64,000 nucleotides of DNA from Mycobacterium terramassiliense (GCF_900157385.1 NZ_LT717700.1:1114029-1178028); one strand, 5' to 3'; numbered from the stretch's first letter, positions 11,469 through 22,390 are shown. Numbers and translations: made by a program. The notes: generated by a model from the letters alone, not told the origin.

Positions 11469-12431
11469 GTGACTCCGGCTCAACTTAGGGCCTATTCGGC
11501 GGTGGTCCGCCTGGGTTCGGTGCGGGCCGCCGCGGCGGAGCTGGGTGTTTCCGACGCGGGCATCTCGATGCTGGTGGCCTCCCTGCGCAAGGAGCTCGAC
11601 GACCCCCTGTTCACCAGGACGGGCGCGGGGCTGGCGTTCACGCCCGGTGGGCTGCGCCTGGCCAGCCGCGCGGTCGAAATCCTCGGGCTGCAGCAACAAA
11701 CCGCGATCGAGGTCACCGAGGCCGCCCACGGGCGCCGGCTGCTGCGCATCGCCGCGTCCACGGCGTTCGCCGAACACGCCGCGCCCGGCCTTATCGAGCT
11801 GTTCTCGTCGCGGGCCAACGACCTGTCGGTGGAGCTGAGCGTGCACCCGATCAGCCGGTTCCGCGACCTGATCTGCTCGCGCGCCGTCGACATCGCGATC
11901 GGTCCGGTGAGCGAGGGTTCGATCGCGCCCGACGACACGATCTTCGTACGCCCCTTCCTCAAATATCAGATCATCGCCGTCGTGGCGCCGAACAGCCCAC
12001 TGGCGGTGGGGATTCCGGCACCGGCGCTGCTGCGTCAGCAACAATGGATGCTCGGCCCGTCGGCGGGCAGCGTCGATGGTGAGATCGCAAACATGTTGCG
12101 CGCCTTGGCCATTCCGGAGTCTCAGCAGCGGATCTTCCAAAGCGACGCCGCCGCGCTCGAGGAGGTGCAGCGGGTCGGCGGCGTCAGCTTGACGATCGGT
12201 TTCGCCGTCGCGAAGGATCTGGCGGCGGGGCGGTTGGCCCACGTGTCCGGGCCCGGCCTGGACCGGTCCGGCGAGTGGGGCGCGGCGACGCTGGCGCCCT
12301 CGGTGCGCCAGCCGGCCGTGTCGGAGCTGGTCCGCTTCATCACCACCCCGAGGTGCACCCAGGCGATGATCCGCGGCTCCGGCGTGGGGGTCACGCGGTT
12401 CCGCCCGAAAGTGCATGTGACGTGGAGTTGA
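11469..12431 (+). CDS. LysR-family regulator, probable cox operon activator
   Basis: A 320-residue LysR protein. The winged helix-turn-helix is at residues 1-60 (AYSAVVRLGSVRAAAAELGVSDAGISMLV) and a LysR effector domain follows. The start is GTG at 11469. Only 22 bases separate it from the divergent XdhC/cox operon, so its binding sites must overlap the coding starts of both. Divergent LysR genes usually control the neighbouring operon; here that implies control of CO oxidation, by inference. Position matches Rv0377. Confidence 0.9.
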   Translation: MTPAQLRAYSAVVRLGSVRAAAAELGVSDAGISMLVASLRKELDDPLFTRTGAGLAFTPGGLRLASRAVEILGLQQQTAIEVTEAAHGRRLLRIAASTAFAEHAAPGLIELFSSRANDLSVELSVHPISRFRDLICSRAVDIAIGPVSEGSIAPDDTIFVRPFLKYQIIAVVAPNSPLAVGIPAPALLRQQQWMLGPSAGSVDGEIANMLRALAIPESQQRIFQSDAAALEEVQRVGGVSLTIGFAVAKDLAAGRLAHVSGPGLDRSGEWGAATLAPSVRQPAVSELVRFITTPRCTQAMIRGSGVGVTRFRPKVHVTWS

Positions 12432-12441
12432 GGGCCCTGTT

Positions 12442-12516
12442 GAGTGTGAAACGTGGGTGACGACGCGCCGACGAGGTTCGCCGCTGGTTCACACTTGAGG
12501 TCAGGGATTCACACTC
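12442..12516. repeat. Inverted GAGTGTGAA / TTCACACTC repeat
   Basis: GAGTGTGAA at 12442-12450 pairs with TTCACACTC at 12508-12516, and a further TTCACACTTGA lies at 12488-12498. The three copies fill most of the 104-bp gap between the LysR gene and the next gene. The same words recur around the IS30 element and near 27.6 kb, so this is a family of intergenic repeats. The LysR gene would be transcribed into it, so a terminator role is possible. Confidence 0.5.
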
Positions 12517-12535
12517 GACTCGGCGAGAGGCAGCC

Positions 12536-12964
12536 ATGACGCTTCCCGACGACCCCGCGAGCTGGCGCGAGGTCGCCGACCAGCTCACCCCGGAGCAGGC
12601 CGCGGGGTTTGAACTCCAGGAGCGGTCCGGCGACGACCCGGCCACCCTGCGGGCGATGGCCGACACGCTGGCGAACGCGAACGCGGGCGAGGTCACGTCG
12701 GGACAGATCCCCGCACCGCCCGACGCGACGCGCATCTACGGCTGGCAGGCCAACGGCGACCGGACGTGGCGCGAATTCGACGGCCGCACAACGCGTGTCG
12801 GCGAGGCCGTCATCCGCGTGGTCGGCCGTCAGTTCGGCGACGGCACCTGCGAGCGATGGATCAGTCTGTCGGCCACCCATGACGAAGAATTTCAGGCGGA
12901 GCAGGCCCGCGAGCTGGCGGCCGCGCTGGAGGCGGTGGCCGAGGAGGCCGAGCGGTTGGGCTAG
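12536..12964 (+). CDS. Hypothetical acidic protein, 142 residues
   Basis: A small, soluble, acidic protein with no recognisable domain. It begins MTLPDDPASWREVADQLTP, contains a central IYGWQANGDRTWREFDGR segment, and ends in an Ala/Glu-rich helix (about residues 118-142). It has no signal peptide or membrane segment. ATG at 12536 is preceded by GAGAGGCAGCC, a fair ribosome site. It stands alone between an intergenic repeat and a convergent RNA methylase gene, 22 bases away. I do not recognise the function. Confidence 0.7.
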   Translation: MTLPDDPASWREVADQLTPEQAAGFELQERSGDDPATLRAMADTLANANAGEVTSGQIPAPPDATRIYGWQANGDRTWREFDGRTTRVGEAVIRVVGRQFGDGTCERWISLSATHDEEFQAEQARELAAALEAVAEEAERLG

Positions 12965-12986
12965 CCGCCGGAACACCCACGGCCGC

Positions 12987-13607
12987 TCACCAGGCCTGCG
13001 ACAGATCGGCGTGCTGGCGGATCCAGGCGTGCATCGCGATCCCGGCGGCCACCCCGGCGTTGATGCTGCGCGTGGAGCCGAACTGCGCGATCGACACCGT
13101 GAGCGCCGCGCCGGCCCGGATGTCGTCGGTGATGCCCGGGCCCTCCTGACCGAACACCAGCAGGCAGTCCCGCGGCAGCGCCGTCTCCTCGAGCCGCTGG
13201 GCGCCGGGGACGTTGTCCACGGCGACCACGGTCAGGCCGGCGGTCGCGGCGAAGTCCAGCAGCTCGGCGGTGCTGTCGTGGTGGCACAGCCGTTGATAGC
13301 GGTCGGTCACCATGGCGCCGCGGCGATTCCAGCGCCGCCGCCCGACGATGTGCACGGTGTGCACCGCGAAGGCGTTGGCGGTGCGCACCACCGAGCCGAT
13401 GTTGGCGTCGTGGCCGAAGTTCTCGATCGCCACGTGCAGCGGGTGGCGGCGCCGGTCGATGTCGGCGATGACCGCTTCCCGGGTCCAGTACCGGTAGGCG
13501 TCGACGACGTTGCGGGTGTCGCCGTCGCGCAACAGGTTCGGGTCGTAGCGCGGGTCGTCGGGGGGTCGCCCGGCCAGGGCCCGACGCCGCCTGGCGTCGT
13601 TCCCCAT
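12987..13607 (-). CDS. TrmH/SpoU-family RNA methyltransferase
   Basis: A 206-residue protein with the three SPOUT motifs in order: VAIENFGHDANIGSVVRTAN (motif 1), LLVFGQEGPGI (motif 2) and STRSINAGVAAGIAMH (motif 3). It should transfer a methyl group from S-adenosylmethionine to ribose 2'-OH in tRNA or rRNA. The exact target cannot be predicted. The frame stays open upstream, overlapping the lipoprotein gene, but the ATG at 13607 is the only start that avoids that. Corresponds to Rv0380c. Confidence 0.86.
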   Translation of the reverse strand: MGNDARRRRALAGRPPDDPRYDPNLLRDGDTRNVVDAYRYWTREAVIADIDRRRHPLHVAIENFGHDANIGSVVRTANAFAVHTVHIVGRRRWNRRGAMVTDRYQRLCHHDSTAELLDFAATAGLTVVAVDNVPGAQRLEETALPRDCLLVFGQEGPGITDDIRAGAALTVSIAQFGSTRSINAGVAAGIAMHAWIRQHADLSQAW

Positions 13608-13626
13608 TCGGTGGGCCCGGGTCCGC

Positions 13627-14523
13627 TCATCGCTGCGTCCACACCCCGGCGTGCGTGCCGTCGACCGCCACCGTCGCGTACAGCAGCGCCTCGTTGATCT
13701 CGCCCTGGGTGCACAGCGACGCGTTGACATGGACCGAATCCAGCGACGCGTCGGGCAGGATCAGCACCGACGACCCGTACGTCGCGCAGGCCGGGTTCAA
13801 GCCGCGGCCGGGCAGCGTCGGCGAGGCGAGCAGCATCAGCGGTCCGCCGCGCTTCGCGGAGTCGTCGCGATACCGGTCCGCGACGGCGTCGGCCTCGAGG
13901 CCCAGCAGCATGAAGCCGTTGCCGTTGAACGCGGCCGGGTCGCCGAGCTGAGCCTTGGTCACCGGGGCGCCGTCGGCGCGCCACGCCGACAGGCTGACGG
14001 TCTTGACCACCAGCCCGGTGTCGTTGCGGTTCGTCGGCGGCAGGCCGACCGGAAACGCCGCCGGGTAGGCCGCCGAGCTGTTCGGGATGCGGTCGCGCGG
14101 CGAATAGCCGTACACGCCCCGCACCTGGCTCCGATCCTTCAGCGGCCCAAGGCAAACCGTGCCGGTGAGCCGGTCCGGCGGCGCCGAGAGCACGTGCTGG
14201 ATGTCGTGCACGGTGGCCATGGCGTCGTCGCAGCTGCCCAAACCGGTGGCCTCCATCGGGTGCGCCAGCGCGCCGTAGAGCCCGAAGCGGATATCCTCGG
14301 GTTTGGCGTGCGGTGCCTTCGGATCCGTCGGCGCGGCGTCCACGTCGACCAGCACGTAGTCGCCGTCCCAGCGCAGGTTCGACACCGCCATGTTCCAGCC
14401 CAGCAGCGCCAGCGACTCGCCGAGCCGCGTGCCCTGCGCGCCGTAGGGCCGCACGGGCCGATTGGAGCCCGAACACCCCACCAGGCAGGCGGCGATGACG
14501 AGCAACGCGATGAAACTGCGCAT
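13627..14523 (-). CDS. Secreted lipoprotein of unknown function
   Basis: A 298-residue protein with a lipoprotein signal: MRSFIALLVIAACLVGC, with lipobox LVGC and cysteine 17 as the lipidation site. The mature part has no recognised domain. Paired cysteines (CDDAM, CLGPL, NPACATYG, ASLCTQG) suggest disulfides outside the membrane. It corresponds to Rv0381c in length and place. It lies 12 bases downstream of pyrE and 19 bases upstream of the methylase gene, so all three are probably co-transcribed. Confidence 0.83.
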   Translation of the reverse strand: MRSFIALLVIAACLVGCSGSNRPVRPYGAQGTRLGESLALLGWNMAVSNLRWDGDYVLVDVDAAPTDPKAPHAKPEDIRFGLYGALAHPMEATGLGSCDDAMATVHDIQHVLSAPPDRLTGTVCLGPLKDRSQVRGVYGYSPRDRIPNSSAAYPAAFPVGLPPTNRNDTGLVVKTVSLSAWRADGAPVTKAQLGDPAAFNGNGFMLLGLEADAVADRYRDDSAKRGGPLMLLASPTLPGRGLNPACATYGSSVLILPDASLDSVHVNASLCTQGEINEALLYATVAVDGTHAGVWTQR

Positions 14524-14535
14524 ACCGCCCGGGGC

Positions 14536-15078
14536 CTAGCCCAGCCCCAGATCCGCCAGGCCCAGCAGGCTGCGGTACGAACAACCCTCGGCCTCGATGG
14601 CCTCGGCCGCGCCGGTGGCCCGGTCCACCACGGTGGCCACGCCGATCACCTCGCCGCCGGCTTCCTGAACCGCGCGCACGGCCGTCAGCGCCGAGTTGCC
14701 CGTCGTGCTGGTGTCCTCCACCACCAGGGCCCGTCGCCCGGTGACCTCGGAGCCCTCGATCAGGCGTTGCAGCCCATGGGTTTTCGCCGACTTGCGCACC
14801 ACGAACGCGTCGATCGGACGCCCGGGCGCGTGCATGATGGCCGTCGCGACGGGATCGGCGCCCAGGGTCAGGCCGCCGACGACGGCGTAGTCCCAGTCGG
14901 CGGTGAGGTCGCGCATCAGCGCGCCGATCAGCGCGGAGGCCCGGTGGTGCAGGGTGGCGCGGCGCAGGTCGACGTAGTAGTCGGCCTCCTTCCCCGACGA
15001 CAGCGTCACCCGGCCGTGCACCACCGACAGCCGTCGCACCAGCTCGGCCAGCTCCGCGCGCGGGTCAGGTTCGCCCAC
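14536..15078 (-). CDS. pyrE: Orotate phosphoribosyltransferase
   Basis: A 180-residue PRTase-fold enzyme that joins orotate to PRPP to make orotidine 5'-phosphate in pyrimidine synthesis. The PRPP-binding loop RRALVVEDTSTTGNSAL and the SGKEADYYVDLRRAT segment near the N terminus are typical of bacterial PyrE. It starts with GTG at 15078, and its first 14 bases overlap the end of the SDR gene, so the two are coupled. Ortholog of Rv0382c. Confidence 0.93.
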   Translation of the reverse strand: MGEPDPRAELAELVRRLSVVHGRVTLSSGKEADYYVDLRRATLHHRASALIGALMRDLTADWDYAVVGGLTLGADPVATAIMHAPGRPIDAFVVRKSAKTHGLQRLIEGSEVTGRRALVVEDTSTTGNSALTAVRAVQEAGGEVIGVATVVDRATGAAEAIEAEGCSYRSLLGLADLGLG

Positions 15079-15838
15079 GGCCGCCCCCTACTCGCCGGGT
15101 CGCGGCCCGGGCCAGCCCGCGCGGGATCATCCGCCCGGCGGTGACGATCGCCTTGTACTGCAGGCCCGGAACGCTGATCACCTTGCCGCCGGCAATGTCG
15201 GCCAGGCTCTTGGTGACGACGTCGTCGACCTCGAGCCACAGGAACGACGGCAGCTTGGCCATCTCGATGCCAGCCCTGGTGTGGAACTCGGTGCGCACGT
15301 ATCCCGGGCACACGGCGTGCACCCCGACGCCGGTGCCCTGCAGGCCGACGGCCAGGCCCTCGCTGAACGAGATCACCCACGCCTTGGATGCCGAATAGGT
15401 CGACCCGCGGCCCGGCACCAGCCCGGCAACGCTGGCGATGTTGATGACGGTGCCGGCGCCGGCGTCGAGCATGGGCGGCAGCGCGGCGCGGGTGAGGTGC
15501 ATGACCGCGGTGACGTTGACGTCGAGCTGCGACTGCAACAGCGCGGGGTCGATGGTCCAGAAGTCGCCCGAGGTGCCGAAGCCGGCGTTGTTCACCAACA
15601 CCTGGACCCCGGCGGCCAGGCGGTCGCAGACCTTGCCCCGGTCGGCGGGATCGGCCAGGTCCGCGGGCAGGATCTCGACGCCGCCGGCCTCGCCCTCGAG
15701 CTCGCCCGCCAGCCGGGTCAGCCGGTCGACGTCCCGGGCCACCAGGACCAGGTCGTAGCCGTCGCGTGCGTAGCGTCGCGCGTAGCCGGCGCCGATCCCG
15801 GACGTAGGCCCGGTGATCAGGGCTACGGGGCGAGGCAT
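15065..15838 (-). CDS. Short-chain dehydrogenase/reductase
   Basis: A 257-residue classical SDR. It has the cofactor motif GPTSGIGAGYARRYARDGYD near residue 10, NNAGF around residue 90, and a catalytic serine, YSASK and the Tyr-Lys pair in the middle. VLVARD after the second strand suggests NADP preference. The substrate is unknown. It overlaps pyrE by 14 bases. I do not recall this gene between pyrE and Rv0383c in M. tuberculosis, so it may be an insertion in this lineage. Confidence 0.88.
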   Translation of the reverse strand: MPRPVALITGPTSGIGAGYARRYARDGYDLVLVARDVDRLTRLAGELEGEAGGVEILPADLADPADRGKVCDRLAAGVQVLVNNAGFGTSGDFWTIDPALLQSQLDVNVTAVMHLTRAALPPMLDAGAGTVINIASVAGLVPGRGSTYSASKAWVISFSEGLAVGLQGTGVGVHAVCPGYVRTEFHTRAGIEMAKLPSFLWLEVDDVVTKSLADIAGGKVISVPGLQYKAIVTAGRMIPRGLARAATRRVGGGRGRT

Positions 15839-15903
15839 GAGCGACAGTGTAATGACGGGGAGCTAGCGATTATGGGGGCGTCCCCGGACCGCCCCGCGCG
15901 CTG

Positions 15904-16761
15904 TCAGCGCTGGTAGTTGGAGGCCTGATGGCCGTTGCGGCCGGCGGGCGGCGGGCGGCGGAGGGATTCCGTGCGAGCCTCCTCCCGCCGCAGCGGCTCG
16001 GGGTCGCGGCGGGCCGCGTCACCGAGCAGCCCGGACACGTCCTGCCCGGCGCGCCGGGCCGGCAACTCCGCGCGAGCCGCGGGCGCCAGGGGGCGGCCGG
16101 GCGCCGCATTGCGAAGTCCCGCAGGCGGTCCCGCCTCGGCCGGGGCCTCCTGGGGCACCGGCGGCAGCACCCGCAGCAGGTCGTTGAACTGGCGTACCGT
16201 GCGCAGCCCCTCGTCCCATTGGGTGCGCGTGCTGGCGATCGGCATCGCGACCAGCGTCCAGTTCTGCTCGTTCCACATGATCTCGGCGCAGTCGGGAGCG
16301 GTGTGCGCGAACGTGACCATGCGGCGGTCACAGGCCCGCCGGGCGGCGTCGAGGTTGGTGGAGTACACCATCCGCGGGCCGATGGCGCCCAGCAGCCAAA
16401 TGTCGCTCTCCCGAGGCTCTTTGAGCCCTTTGAGCCGCAGGTCCACCACGACGTTGGTGCCCACCTTGCGGTGCAGCGCGATCACGGTGGCGACTTCCTC
16501 GAGGTCGAAGATGTACACCGCCTCGCCGCGGATCTGGCCCAGCACGACGTTGTGGGCGGGGACGTCGCCGACCGTAGAGATCACGCCGCGCTTCCAGCGC
16601 TTGAGGATGTCGGATGATTCCCGCTCGTAGTCGAAGCCGTGCGAGCGCGCCCACGACTTGCGGCGCCTGCTACGGCCGCGGCGTCGATCGATGTCGACGT
16701 ACAGCAGCACGCCCGCACCGACAAAGCACAGTGCGGACAGCGTGAACCAAAGGGGGACCAT
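15904..16761 (-). CDS. Membrane-anchored conserved mycobacterial protein
   Basis: A 285-residue protein with one N-terminal transmembrane helix (WFTLSALCFVGAGVLLYVDI) followed by a very basic RRRGRSRRRK stretch. A globular domain follows (residues about 40-200), then a low-complexity Pro/Ala/Arg tail. It has no catalytic motif that I recognise. It matches Rv0383c in size and place. It lies 66 bases upstream of the SDR gene on the same strand. The 55-bp tandem repeat begins 66 bases upstream of its start and may sit in its promoter. Confidence 0.8.
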   Translation of the reverse strand: MVPLWFTLSALCFVGAGVLLYVDIDRRRGRSRRRKSWARSHGFDYERESSDILKRWKRGVISTVGDVPAHNVVLGQIRGEAVYIFDLEEVATVIALHRKVGTNVVVDLRLKGLKEPRESDIWLLGAIGPRMVYSTNLDAARRACDRRMVTFAHTAPDCAEIMWNEQNWTLVAMPIASTRTQWDEGLRTVRQFNDLLRVLPPVPQEAPAEAGPPAGLRNAAPGRPLAPAARAELPARRAGQDVSGLLGDAARRDPEPLRREEARTESLRRPPPAGRNGHQASNYQR

Positions 16762-17019
16762 CCCACACAGGGTATCTGCTGTTTGGCCGGAACACAGAAT
16801 CCGGCCAGGTCACAACCCCATCACAGCTCGTGGCGATCGCGAGGGCGGCGAAGCCGGCCGAAGCGGGTCGCCACCATCGGCCTCGTGGCGATCGCAAGGG
16901 CGGCGAAGCCGGCCGAAGCGGGTCGCCACCATCGGCCTCGTGGCGATCGCGCGGGCGGCGAAGCCGGCCGAAGCGGGTCGCCACCATCGGGCTCGTGGCG
17001 AGGCCGAGTGTGCGCTGAC
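16762..17019. other. Intergenic stretch with tandem repeat, no gene
   Basis: From the Rv0383c-like start to the left arm of the palindrome there is no credible gene. It holds a short spacer (16762-16826), the 55-bp tandem repeat and a single GAGTGTGCGCTGACG word (17006-17020). Open frames across the repeat are simple products of the repetition. Confidence 0.7.
16827..17001. repeat. 55-bp tandem repeat, three copies plus a partial
   Basis: Units start with CTCGTGGCGATCGC at 16827, 16882 and 16937, and a fourth, truncated one starts at 16992. Copies differ at only one or two bases (GAGGG, AAGGG, GCGGG). Each unit carries GTGGCGA near its start and TCGCCAC near its end, so each can fold into a hairpin. 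This is a minisatellite of the MIRU/VNTR type and probably varies in copy number between strains. Confidence 0.9.
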
Positions 17020-17045
17020 GGCTTTGAGTGTGAGCGTGCGGCGGG
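17020..17045. repeat. Left arm of intergenic palindrome split by the IS element
   Basis: GGCTTTGAGTGTG followed by GCGTGC and GGCGGG. Its complement lies at 18387-18412 on the far side of the IS30 element. Removing the IS restores one long dyad just downstream of clpB. Confidence 0.75.
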
Positions 17046-17060
17046 TTTTCAGCGCTTAGC

Positions 17061-18372
17061 TTCAAGGGATGGATGCAACACATCTGATTGAGGAGTGTTG
17101 CTGTGCCGCGTCCGCCGTTGAGGTTTGTTGTCCGTCAGTTCTGGGCTCACATCGGTAATGGCTGTAGTGCCGCGGAGGCCGGTGTCGCCGTCGGCGTGTC
17201 GGAACGTTCTGGCTATGGCTGGTTTGCTGATGCTGGCGGCGTGAAACCACGGCTATGTGAACCGAAAAGCGTTGGCCCGCGGCCGAGGCTGACCTTCGAA
17301 GACCGGGTCGAGATCGAAATTGGTGTCAGGACGAACGAATCGTTGCACTCGATCGGCAACCGGCTGGGCCGGCCGGCGTCGACGATCAAACGCGAGATCG
17401 ACGCCAACGGGGTGGACAACAGCTACGACGGGCGCAAATCCGGTTATCGGCGCAAGGAAGCCTTCGGGGCGCGCCAGAGCGGCAAAACCGCGCACGTTCA
17501 GTATCGGGCCCTCAGGGCCCAAGCACGCTCCGATGAACGTGCCCGGCGTCCCAAGCAGAGCACGCTGGCGGCAAATGACCGATTGCGTCAGGAGGTGCAG
17601 ACTCGGTTAGACGACTTCCATAGTCCCGGCCAGATCGCGGTGGGGCTGCGGCGGGATTTTCCTGACGATGCGGAGATGTGGGTGTCACACGAAGCCATCT
17701 ATCAGGCGATTTACGTGCAAGGCCGCGGCCACTTGCGCCGCGATATCCACCGCTGCCTGCGCACCGGGCGGGCGTTGCGCAAACCGCGCAGCATCCCCGG
17801 TGAGCGCCGGGGTCGTATCCCCAACATGGTCAACATCAGCGAGCGTCCACCGGAGGTGGCCGACCGCGCGGTGCCTGGCCACTGGGAAGGCGACCTCATG
17901 TTGGGCAGCACCGAATCGGGCTCGGCGATCGGCACCCTCGTCGAGCGCAGCACCCGATTCGTCATGCTGTTGCACCTGCCCGACAACCACGGCGCGCTGG
18001 CCGTCCAGGACGCGATCGTGGCCAAGATGGCCCAGCTGCCGGCGATGCTGCGCCGCACGTTGACCTGGGACCAAGGCAAGGAAATGGCCAACCACATCGC
18101 CATCGCCGCAGCCACCGACTTGGATATCTACTTTTGTGATCCGCACTCCCCGTGGCAGCGCGGCAGCAACGAAAACACCAACGGGCTACTGCGCCAGTGG
18201 TTTGCTAAAGGCACTGACCTGTCGGTGTTTCCGGCCGACTATCTGGACTACGTCGCGGCCAAACTCAACAATCGGCCACGCCAAACACTGGACTGGAAAA
18301 CCCCCGCCGAAGCCCTCGACGAACTACTGTCCAACCCGACCAAACCACCCACTGTTGCATCCATCGCCTGAA
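17061..18372 (+). mobile_element. IS30-family insertion sequence with 20-bp terminal repeats
   Basis: The ends are TTCAAGGGATGGATGCAACA (17061-17080) and, read inward from the other side, TTCAGGCGATGGATGCAACA (18353-18372). They match at 18 of 20 bases, with 13 consecutive identical bases at the inner part. AGC flanks both ends (17058-17060 and 18373-18375), which would be a 3-bp target duplication. The element is about 1.3 kb and carries one intact transposase. Its stop codon lies inside the right repeat. It sits in the loop of a palindrome, a target choice known for IS30 relatives. Confidence 0.8.
17103..18371 (+). CDS. IS30-family transposase
   Basis: A 422-residue DDE transposase. The N-terminal helix-turn-helix region (GCSAAEAGVAVGVSERSGYGW and the LGRPASTIKREI segment) binds the ends. 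The catalytic triad is D264 (EGDLMLG), D323 (TWDQG) and E357 (NENTNG), with 33 residues between the last two, as usual for IS30. The GTG at 17103 was chosen because AGGAG lies 7 bases upstream; an upstream in-frame TTG at 17088 lacks such a site. The gene is full length with no frameshift, so the element may be active. Confidence 0.92.
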   Translation: MPRPPLRFVVRQFWAHIGNGCSAAEAGVAVGVSERSGYGWFADAGGVKPRLCEPKSVGPRPRLTFEDRVEIEIGVRTNESLHSIGNRLGRPASTIKREIDANGVDNSYDGRKSGYRRKEAFGARQSGKTAHVQYRALRAQARSDERARRPKQSTLAANDRLRQEVQTRLDDFHSPGQIAVGLRRDFPDDAEMWVSHEAIYQAIYVQGRGHLRRDIHRCLRTGRALRKPRSIPGERRGRIPNMVNISERPPEVADRAVPGHWEGDLMLGSTESGSAIGTLVERSTRFVMLLHLPDNHGALAVQDAIVAKMAQLPAMLRRTLTWDQGKEMANHIAIAAATDLDIYFCDPHSPWQRGSNENTNGLLRQWFAKGTDLSVFPADYLDYVAAKLNNRPRQTLDWKTPAEALDELLSNPTKPPTVASIA

Positions 18373-18386
18373 AGCGCCGCGGATTT

Positions 18387-18412
18387 CCCGCCCTGCACGC
18401 ACACTCAAAGCC
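18387..18412. repeat. Right arm of intergenic palindrome split by the IS element
   Basis: Pairs with 17020-17045 allowing one gap. The two arms face each other across the IS. It lies 26 bases downstream of the clpB stop, so the intact dyad could have been the clpB terminator. Confidence 0.7.
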
Positions 18413-18437
18413 CAGGCTTCACACTCGAACCGGCAAA

Positions 18438-20984
<2,547 letters not shown>

Positions 20985-21055
20985 GAACTGTCTCCCTTCG
21001 AGGTCCAGAAAGGGGGTAGGTAAAAATGCTTGTCCGGTTGTTCAACGCCGTCAAG

Positions 21056-21076
21056 GTTGAGTCTGTTCCGCTCAAC
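21056..21076. promoter_or_regulatory. HAIR (HspR-binding) site upstream of clpB
   Basis: GTTGAGT, 7 bases, GCTCAAC: close to the HAIR consensus CTTGAGT-N7-ACTCAAG bound by HspR in actinobacteria. It lies 72 bases upstream of the clpB start and 123 bases upstream of the divergent globin gene. The hspR gene is in this window, which supports the call. Confidence 0.85.
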
Positions 21077-21198
21077 TCTAGTGGATCTGCGCAGCCCCTG
21101 GATAGAGGCTTTAGTCGCCGTCCCGCCCGTCCCGGGCGAGGGCCCGGCCCTTCTCGTGCTTTAGCTGCAGCTACGCGGCGAGCTTAGAATCGGGGCCC

Positions 21199-22377
21199 GT
21201 GAGCCTCGAGGACCGGGATGCGTTGCGGCTGCTGCGCGACGCCTTCGCGCCGCAGGACCCGGGCCCCCCGGAAACCAATGAACTGGTCCACCGGTTTTAT
21301 ACCCACTGGTTCGCCCTCGACGTGTCGGTGCGCGATCTGTTCCCGCCCGAAATGGACGCGCAGCGAGCCGCCTTCGCGCACGCGTTGCACTGGGTCTACG
21401 GGGAACTGGTCGAGCAGCGCGCCGCCGAGCCGGTGGCGTTTCTCGCCCAGCTCGGCCGTGATCACCGCAAATTCGGGGTGCTGCCCAGCCACTACGACTC
21501 GCTGCGGCGTGCGCTGTACGCCACGCTGCGGACCCACCTCGGCGAGGCATGGACCGACGCCGTCGAGGAGGCCGCCAACCAGTCGCTCAACCTGATCACC
21601 GGGGTGATGAGCGGCGCCGCCGACGCCGACGAGGGACCCGCGTGGTGGGACGGCACGGTCATCGAGCACATGCGGGTCTCCCGCGACCTGGCGGTTGTTC
21701 GGCTGCAACTCGACCGCCCGATGGACTATTACCCGGGCCAGTACGTCAACGCCCACGTTCCGCAGTGCCCGCGGCGGTGGCGCTATCTGTCCCCGACGAT
21801 CCCGGCCGACCCGGGCGGCGGGATCGAGTTTCACGTCCGCCAGGTGCCCGGCGGCCTGGTCAGCACCGCGGTCGTCAACGAAACGCGGCCCGGCGATCGG
21901 TGGCGGCTGTCCAGTCCGCACGGCGGCCTGCGGGTCGACCGCGACGGCGGCGACGTGCTGATGGTCGCCGGCAGCACCGGCCTGGCGCCGCTGCGGGCGC
22001 TCATCATGGACCTGAGCCGCTACGCGGTGAACCCCCGGGTGCACCTTTTCTTCGGCGCCCGCTACCGCTGCGAGCTCTACGACCTGCCCACGCTGTGGCA
22101 GGTCGCGCAGCACAATCCGTGGCTGTCGGTCACGCCGGTCTCGGAATACGGCCGCGACCCGTCGTGGGCCGCCGATTACCCCGACCCCACGCCGCCACGC
22201 GGGCTGCACGTACACCAGAGGGGCCGCCTGCCCGACCTCGTGACCAAGTACGGCGGCTGGGGCGACCGGCAGATCCTGATCTGCGGCGGACCCGACATGG
22301 TCCGCGCCACCAAGGCCGCCCTGATCGCCAAAGGCGCACCGCCCGAACGTATCCAGCACGATCCCCTGTCCAGGTGA
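21199..22377 (+). CDS. Flavohemoglobin-like globin-reductase fusion (type II)
   Basis: A 392-residue fusion. Residues 1 to about 140 form a globin domain with proximal histidine H89 (DHRKFGV). An FAD domain follows with a variant RxYLSP motif (RRWRYLSP in place of the usual RxYS), and then an NAD-binding domain with GSTGLAPLRAL and ICGGPDMV. It corresponds to Rv0385, the mycobacterial type II flavohemoglobin, which is reported to differ from nitric-oxide dioxygenases and to oxidise D-lactate. The start is GTG at 21199. It diverges from clpB, so it may share the HAIR-containing region. Confidence 0.85.
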   Translation: MSLEDRDALRLLRDAFAPQDPGPPETNELVHRFYTHWFALDVSVRDLFPPEMDAQRAAFAHALHWVYGELVEQRAAEPVAFLAQLGRDHRKFGVLPSHYDSLRRALYATLRTHLGEAWTDAVEEAANQSLNLITGVMSGAADADEGPAWWDGTVIEHMRVSRDLAVVRLQLDRPMDYYPGQYVNAHVPQCPRRWRYLSPTIPADPGGGIEFHVRQVPGGLVSTAVVNETRPGDRWRLSSPHGGLRVDRDGGDVLMVAGSTGLAPLRALIMDLSRYAVNPRVHLFFGARYRCELYDLPTLWQVAQHNPWLSVTPVSEYGRDPSWAADYPDPTPPRGLHVHQRGRLPDLVTKYGGWGDRQILICGGPDMVRATKAALIAKGAPPERIQHDPLSR

Positions 22378-22390
22378 GCCGAGGTAAGCC

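Noticed and set aside
12965..12986. Small secE2-like gene expected near the Rv0377-Rv0380c interval
   Set aside because: The gap is only 22 bases and no such frame is visible in the neighbourhood.
20985..21198. CIRCE/HrcA element at the clpB promoter
   Set aside because: The dyad spacing (7 bases) and sequence fit HAIR, not the 9-base CIRCE form.
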